This document shows, piece by piece, positions 31,842 through 35,792 of a stretch of 35,792 nt of DNA (positions within the stretch are counted from its first letter, which is position 1; every line of letters begins with the position of its first letter). The stretch lies in assembly GCA_017408045.1 (NCBI GenBank), contig JAFQVL010000057.1, positions 1 to 35,792 of the forward strand, in the 5' to 3' direction. The notes beneath the pieces are model-generated. The model ran no database searches and was not told the origin of the DNA. It saw only the letters and a program-made list of their open reading frames with translations. This DNA comes from Clostridia bacterium. Its GTDB lineage: Bacteria; Bacillota; Clostridia; Christensenellales; Borkfalkiaceae. The translations under genes and the position numbers were made by a program.

Positions 31842-34352
31842 ATGGAGCGAAAAACGAGGAAAAAATGGATTCAAATCGGCTTGACCGCCACCTGCGCGGC
31901 ATTGCTTGCATTCGGGGCATCTTTGATGCCCCATTTCGGCGTTTCCGATTTTACCGCAGCCAAAGCGGACGGGGCTATCACCGCCGAGGCGGCGCAGTAC
32001 ATGCTGATTACCCCTACCTCGTACGAACAATATCTGCCCTTGCAAGCGCCTGCCGACGTTGCGGTATCGGACGATTTTACGGCAATTGCAGACGGAAACC
32101 TGATTTACGTATACAACAGGGCAAGGCAGCTCTACCGCACCTATACGCACACCGCCAACACCACCGAAGATTTAAACGTGGTGGCGAACCTTGAATTCTC
32201 GCAATACGGCGACCTGTACTTTATTGACGGGAACGCGCACATGTACGTCATTGAAAATTCCCTACTTGCCTCGACGACGGCAGAGCTTACCACGAAGGAA
32301 GACTTCCCTGCGTTCTTCTGTAATGCGTTCGTCATCAATGGGAATGATTTATATTTTGCAGTCAGTTCGGAGGCGTCGGCGCATCTTTCGCGCACGGACG
32401 CAGCCTCTCCGAACGCCAGCACGGCAAAGCTGATTGTCGGCAACATATCCAAAGGCCCAGCCATAGCGTACTACGACGATACCCTCTATTACACGAACGG
32501 CAACGGCAACTTCCTCAACAAAATCACGTTAGACGACGATTCGCCGGCGCAAGAGTTGTGCGCCTTCACCGTTCCGATCTCCTCGCTGGCGGTTGGCGGC
32601 GACGAAGTATTCATCACCAACACCAACAACGAATTTTACGTATACAACCGCATCACGCTTAGCGGCTTAGCGTCCAACATTCAACCGCTTGACAAAGACG
32701 TAAGCGGCGGCTACAAGACCCTTTCCACCTACAAAGATCACGTCTACGCCGTCCGCGAACGCTCGGTGCGGCAATACGGCATCGGCAAGGGCTTTACGCA
32801 GTTTGAAATTGCCGCGAATTCCTCTTCTCCCCACCGTTTGCAAAACGCAACGGATATGATTTTGCAAGGGGAAAAGTTGTACGTCGCAGACAGCGGCAAC
32901 TGCCGTATCTCCATCTACGACACGGCAACGCAAAGTTATCAAGCGGTATCCTTACCCGCCCCTGCTACGTGCGTAGCAGCTTACGGCAATACCGTACTTG
33001 CGGCAGACGAAACGACGGCGTGGCTAATAGACTTATCCAACGCGGAAACCGTGCAGACTTTCCAAGGCTTTGACGGCAGTATCTCAGGCATCACGGCAGT
33101 TTACGACCGATATTATCTTGCGACGACCAGCAATACCTATTACACCGTTTCCTTGCAACCGATTGCAAGTGAGGCGGGACAACCGGTTGCCCCTGCCTAC
33201 GAATGGCAACTGTCGGACGGCGTCCGCAAAACGAACGGCATTTCGCCTACGCACTTTACCAGCGACGTCTACGGAAACTTCTACGTAGTAGCAGGCAACG
33301 ATTTGCATAAGTTTACGGAAACAGAGATTTTACTCCCCAACGAATTTGGCAAAGAAGTACTTTCTCTGCTCCCTACGCAACCTGAAAAAATCATCGTGGA
33401 TTTAAACGAAAACGTCTACGTCTTAAAGGACGGTGAGCTGCACTTCTACGCGTACACGGCAGAAACGGACGTTTACGCGGATACAGCAACGATTGTACCG
33501 CTGTCCGCACAACTTGTATACGGACAAACGGAAACGACCCCTATCACCTCTGTGGCGTTCAACGTATACGACAACGCGGCGTACGTGCTGTACGATGGGA
33601 ACTTGGTGCTCTCCACCCCTCGGTTGCAACTTCCGACCGTCCAAGGAATTCCTACTAGCGGCATAGAGCAGACGATATTTACCGAAAGCAGCGCAGAATT
33701 TAAAGTGGTAGAAACCAAGGAAAACGCTTTCCTCATTCAGTTCGACCTGCAAGCATTAAACCAGCAATACACCACGCAGAGCGGGTACAACTTCCCCTAT
33801 CTTTCGCACGGTCGGGACACCGAGTCGCACGTTGCGTTGATGCTTGGGCAAGCAGGTGAATATTCGGTGCTTGCGATTTTTGACAAGGAAACGCACGCGT
33901 ACTCCAACTATTTGACCAAGAGCCGCTACTTCGTGCAAGAAAAATCGGAAAGCGACTATCTTGTGGAATACGAGGAATCGCAAACGAAAACGGGGTATTT
34001 AACGAACGCCCTGACCTTATATAAGTATCCGTATTTGACCGATTTGCTGCGTGTAAGCAGCATGGAAAAGAACCAAACGGTACGGCTTATCGGCGAAATC
34101 AACCAACTGGACTACGATTATTACAAAATTGAAATCGAGGATGCAACGGGCAACGTGCAGACGGGGTTTATCCCGAAGTCGTATATCACCTTCTTCGACG
34201 GTTCTCCAAAGCCGAGTGAACCGCACACGTACGGCGAGAGCGAACCCAGCGAAGATTCCATATGGCGACTGACCTATCTATTGCTTGGCGCGGCGGCAAT
34301 CTGCGTACTGCTTGACCTGCTGATCCTGCAACGCAAACCCAAGGATGAATAA
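31842..34352 (+). CDS. Secreted, C-terminally anchored beta-propeller protein, unknown
   Basis: An 836-residue surface protein. The N-terminus MERKTRKKWIQIGL plus a hydrophobic stretch to about residue 30 is a signal peptide. The long middle part (about 60-640) has repeated beta blades with NHL-like phrases such as LYVADSGNCRISIYDTAT and DVYGNFYVVAGNDLHKF, as in beta-propellers. An SH3-like part follows at about 700-795 (TKTGYLTNALTLYKYPYLTD, TVRLIGEI, GFIPKSYITFF). A membrane helix (about 806-828) and QRKPKDE end it, so most lies outside the cell. Binding to cell-wall or other surface partners is inference. No enzymatic motif is seen. It is a one-gene unit with its own promoter and terminator. 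Confidence 0.7.
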   Translation: MERKTRKKWIQIGLTATCAALLAFGASLMPHFGVSDFTAAKADGAITAEAAQYMLITPTSYEQYLPLQAPADVAVSDDFTAIADGNLIYVYNRARQLYRTYTHTANTTEDLNVVANLEFSQYGDLYFIDGNAHMYVIENSLLASTTAELTTKEDFPAFFCNAFVINGNDLYFAVSSEASAHLSRTDAASPNASTAKLIVGNISKGPAIAYYDDTLYYTNGNGNFLNKITLDDDSPAQELCAFTVPISSLAVGGDEVFITNTNNEFYVYNRITLSGLASNIQPLDKDVSGGYKTLSTYKDHVYAVRERSVRQYGIGKGFTQFEIAANSSSPHRLQNATDMILQGEKLYVADSGNCRISIYDTATQSYQAVSLPAPATCVAAYGNTVLAADETTAWLIDLSNAETVQTFQGFDGSISGITAVYDRYYLATTSNTYYTVSLQPIASEAGQPVAPAYEWQLSDGVRKTNGISPTHFTSDVYGNFYVVAGNDLHKFTETEILLPNEFGKEVLSLLPTQPEKIIVDLNENVYVLKDGELHFYAYTAETDVYADTATIVPLSAQLVYGQTETTPITSVAFNVYDNAAYVLYDGNLVLSTPRLQLPTVQGIPTSGIEQTIFTESSAEFKVVETKENAFLIQFDLQALNQQYTTQSGYNFPYLSHGRDTESHVALMLGQAGEYSVLAIFDKETHAYSNYLTKSRYFVQEKSESDYLVEYEESQTKTGYLTNALTLYKYPYLTDLLRVSSMEKNQTVRLIGEINQLDYDYYKIEIEDATGNVQTGFIPKSYITFFDGSPKPSEPHTYGESEPSEDSIWRLTYLLLGAAAICVLLDLLILQRKPKDE

Positions 34353-34358
34353 CAAACA

Positions 34359-34386
34359 AAAAACAGCCTTCTCCAAGGCTGTTTTT
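34359..34386 (+). terminator. Terminator of the propeller gene
   Basis: Stem AAAAACAGCCTT with AAGGCTGTTTTT, loop CTCC, six bases after the stop. It works on both strands. Confidence 0.9.
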
Positions 34387-34391
34387 TATAA

Positions 34392-34461
34392 GTGAATTGA
34401 AAACCGTAGGGTTTTCGTGAATTGCATACTGCGTATGCGTGAATTGTTTTGCAACGCAAAA
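34392..34461 (+). repeat. Hairpin-array element, copy 4 (truncated at a unit boundary)
   Basis: Only the first three left units: GTGAATTG, aaaaccgtagggtttt, CGTGAATTG, catactgcgtatg, CGTGAATTG, ttttgcaacgcaaaa. The copy stops exactly at the end of the third hairpin and touches the next terminator. Core and right half are absent, so the spine cannot form here. Confidence 0.85.
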
Positions 34462-34462
34462 A

Positions 34463-34488
34463 AAGCCCACCGTTCTCACGGTGGGCTT
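34463..34488 (-). terminator. Terminator of the sugar-ABC ATPase gene
   Basis: Stem AAGCCCACCGT with ACGGTGGGCTT, loop of four, with A-run on the left (T-run for the minus strand). It lies 17 bases after the ATPase stop. Confidence 0.9.
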
Positions 34489-34505
34489 ATCTTTATCGAA
34501 AAAGA

Positions 34506-35792
34506 TTATTCTTCGTCTTTGGTTTCTTCTACGGGTGCTTCTTCTGCAGGCTTTTCTTCTGCAGCAGCCGCAGCAGCAGCCTTTTCTGCTTTCTTAGCAG
34601 CCTTAGCGTCCTTTCTCATCTGCGCCTTCATCTCTTTGGTGATTACGCGCGCAGCGTTGATTTTTTCACGCATTTCCTGCGGTGTAGGAGGCACGAAGGA
34701 AGAACCTTCTGCGTTTTCTTCGATCACTTCGTAGCCAGCATCTCTTTCGAGCATCGTTGCTTCGGTTTCGCCGTCGAACATATGGATATGGTCCGCGTCG
34801 AAGGACAAGGTAACAACGTCTTTCAAAGAAACGACTGCACGGTTGGAAATTCTTGCGATCATCTGCGTGGAGTTATCAACGACCGAGCTTTCCTTTCCTT
34901 CGTAATCCAATTCGCAGTATACCTGCGTTTCAGCGCCGAGCTTTTCAACAACCTCTATTCTTGCCTGAATGGAAGTTTCGGGGTGAGCAGCAACGAATGC
35001 TTCGTCATAGTGAATATCTTCAGGACGAACGCCGAGGGTAAGCGCCTTATCGGTGTTCAAATATTCGTCGATGTTCTTAATTCTTGCAACCAGCGATTCG
35101 GGCAACTTAATCTTATTGTTGCCAACGAAGCTGACGTATACGCCATCGTCCTCTTTAACGAGTCTCGAATCCTTAAAGAAGTTCATCTGCGGCGTACCGA
35201 TGAAACCTGCAACGAAAAGGTTGATGGGATAATCGTAGAGGTTCTGAGGGGTATCAACCTGCTGCATGAAGCCGTCCTTCATAACAACGATACGCGTACC
35301 CATGGTCATAGCTTCGACCTGGTCGTGAGTAACGTAGACGAAGGTGGTAGCAAGTCTTGCATGGAGTTTGGAAATTTCCGTTCTCATGGAAGCACGCAAC
35401 TTTGCGTCCAAGTTGGAAAGAGGTTCGTCCAAAAGGAATACTTTGGGTTCACGAACGATGGTACGACCGAGCGCGACACGCTGTCTTTGACCACCAGACA
35501 GAGCCTTAGGTTTACGGGTAAGGTAATCGGTGATACCAAGGATTTCAGCAGCGGCTTTAACCTTCTGGTCAATAACGTCCTTATGGACCTTACGAAGTTT
35601 CAAACCGAACGCCATGTTGTCGTAAACGGTCATGTGGGGATACAGAGCGTAGTTCTGGAATACCATCGCGATATCTCTGTCCTTGGGAACGACGTCGTTC
35701 ACAAGTCTGCCGTCGATATACAGTTCGCACGAAGAAATTTCTTCCAAACCTGCAATCATACGAAGGGTGGTAGACTTACCGCAACCGGAAGG
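34506..35792 (-). CDS. Sugar-ABC importer ATPase (MalK/MsmX/UgpC type), partial
   Basis: 428 residues are visible; the N-terminus lies beyond the window. The Walker A remnant PSGCGKSTT is at the window edge, followed by VFQNYALYPHMTV (Q-loop), ALSGGQRQRVALGR (signature), VFLLDEPLSNLDAKLR (Walker B and D-loop) and FVYVTHDQVEAM (switch His). A regulatory OB/TOBE part with LGVRPEDIHYD follows. Such ATPases energise several oligosaccharide importers. The last 60-70 residues are an odd extension: a charged helix (EMREKINAARVITKEMKAQ) and then a Lys/Ala- and Glu-rich tail (AAKKAEKAAAAAAAEEK, ending ETKDEE). Most MsmX-type proteins stop before it. Confidence 0.92.
   Translation of the reverse strand, partial: PSGCGKSTTLRMIAGLEEISSCELYIDGRLVNDVVPKDRDIAMVFQNYALYPHMTVYDNMAFGLKLRKVHKDVIDQKVKAAAEILGITDYLTRKPKALSGGQRQRVALGRTIVREPKVFLLDEPLSNLDAKLRASMRTEISKLHARLATTFVYVTHDQVEAMTMGTRIVVMKDGFMQQVDTPQNLYDYPINLFVAGFIGTPQMNFFKDSRLVKEDDGVYVSFVGNNKIKLPESLVARIKNIDEYLNTDKALTLGVRPEDIHYDEAFVAAHPETSIQARIEVVEKLGAETQVYCELDYEGKESSVVDNSTQMIARISNRAVVSLKDVVTLSFDADHIHMFDGETEATMLERDAGYEVIEENAEGSSFVPPTPQEMREKINAARVITKEMKAQMRKDAKAAKKAEKAAAAAAAEEKPAEEAPVEETKDEE

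Noticed and set aside
1..35792. tRNA, rRNA or known riboswitches
   Set aside because: No clover-leaf with GTTC-type T-loop, no rRNA stretch and no riboswitch core was recognised in the intergenic regions. A tRNAscan or Infernal search would be needed to exclude them fully.

Overview
The window (35,792 bases) reads as chromosomal DNA of a low-to-mid GC, anaerobic Firmicute of the Clostridia, probably an uncultured gut-type lineage. The grounds are AddAB rather than RecBCD, a Rex repressor next to a monomeric [FeFe]-hydrogenase, a tilS-hpt pair, AGGAGG-type ribosome binding sites and TTGACA/TATAAT promoters with 17-base spacers. A rank below class is inference. I see no rRNA, no tRNA, no CRISPR array and no transposase gene.

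Layout. 1-4 kb: a DeoR-type regulator with a beta-lactamase-fold serine hydrolase, a small unknown gene, a HAD phosphatase and a small membrane protein. 4-10.7 kb: addB-addA, overlapping, minus strand. 10.9-13.4 kb: a lipoprotein and an OFA-type MFS transporter, plus strand. 13.5-17.6 kb: a minus-strand operon rex, [FeFe]-hydrogenase, tilS, hpt. 17.6-20.1 kb: a three-gene NitT/TauT-type ABC importer. 20.4-21.6 kb: dut-trmB. 21.7-29.8 kb: a P22-like virion head and neck module (large terminase, portal, scaffold, coat, gp4-like and gp10-like neck proteins). An ArpU/RinA-like phage regulator lies at 30.8-31.3 kb. I find no integrase, lysis, ejection or tailspike gene. 29.9-34.4 kb: two plus-strand secreted, C-terminally anchored proteins with what looks like a shared SH3-like module. 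Window end: a MalK/MsmX-type sugar-ABC ATPase, cut at its N-terminus.

The most unusual content is a family of about 215-base intergenic elements: three near-full copies (20173-20385, 30544-30760, 31394-31595 inverted) and one copy truncated exactly at a unit boundary (34392-34461). Each is built from four GTGAATTG words, then a central 33-base core, then four CAATTCAC words. A small hairpin sits between each pair of neighbouring words. The predicted fold is a spine of GTGAATTG/CAATTCAC helices carrying hairpin pairs, that is, four stacked four-way junctions. Across copies each hairpin slot keeps its place and often its stem identity, stems change by paired substitutions, and loops vary freely. 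I do not recognise this family. It could be a structured RNA, a folded single-stranded DNA element or a non-autonomous mobile element.

The phage module is a second point of interest. Its reading frames are intact, but it is limited to packaging, capsid and neck functions. It abuts the housekeeping dut-trmB operon, and the copies of the hairpin element cluster around it. That would fit a prophage remnant, a satellite, or a domesticated particle-forming module.
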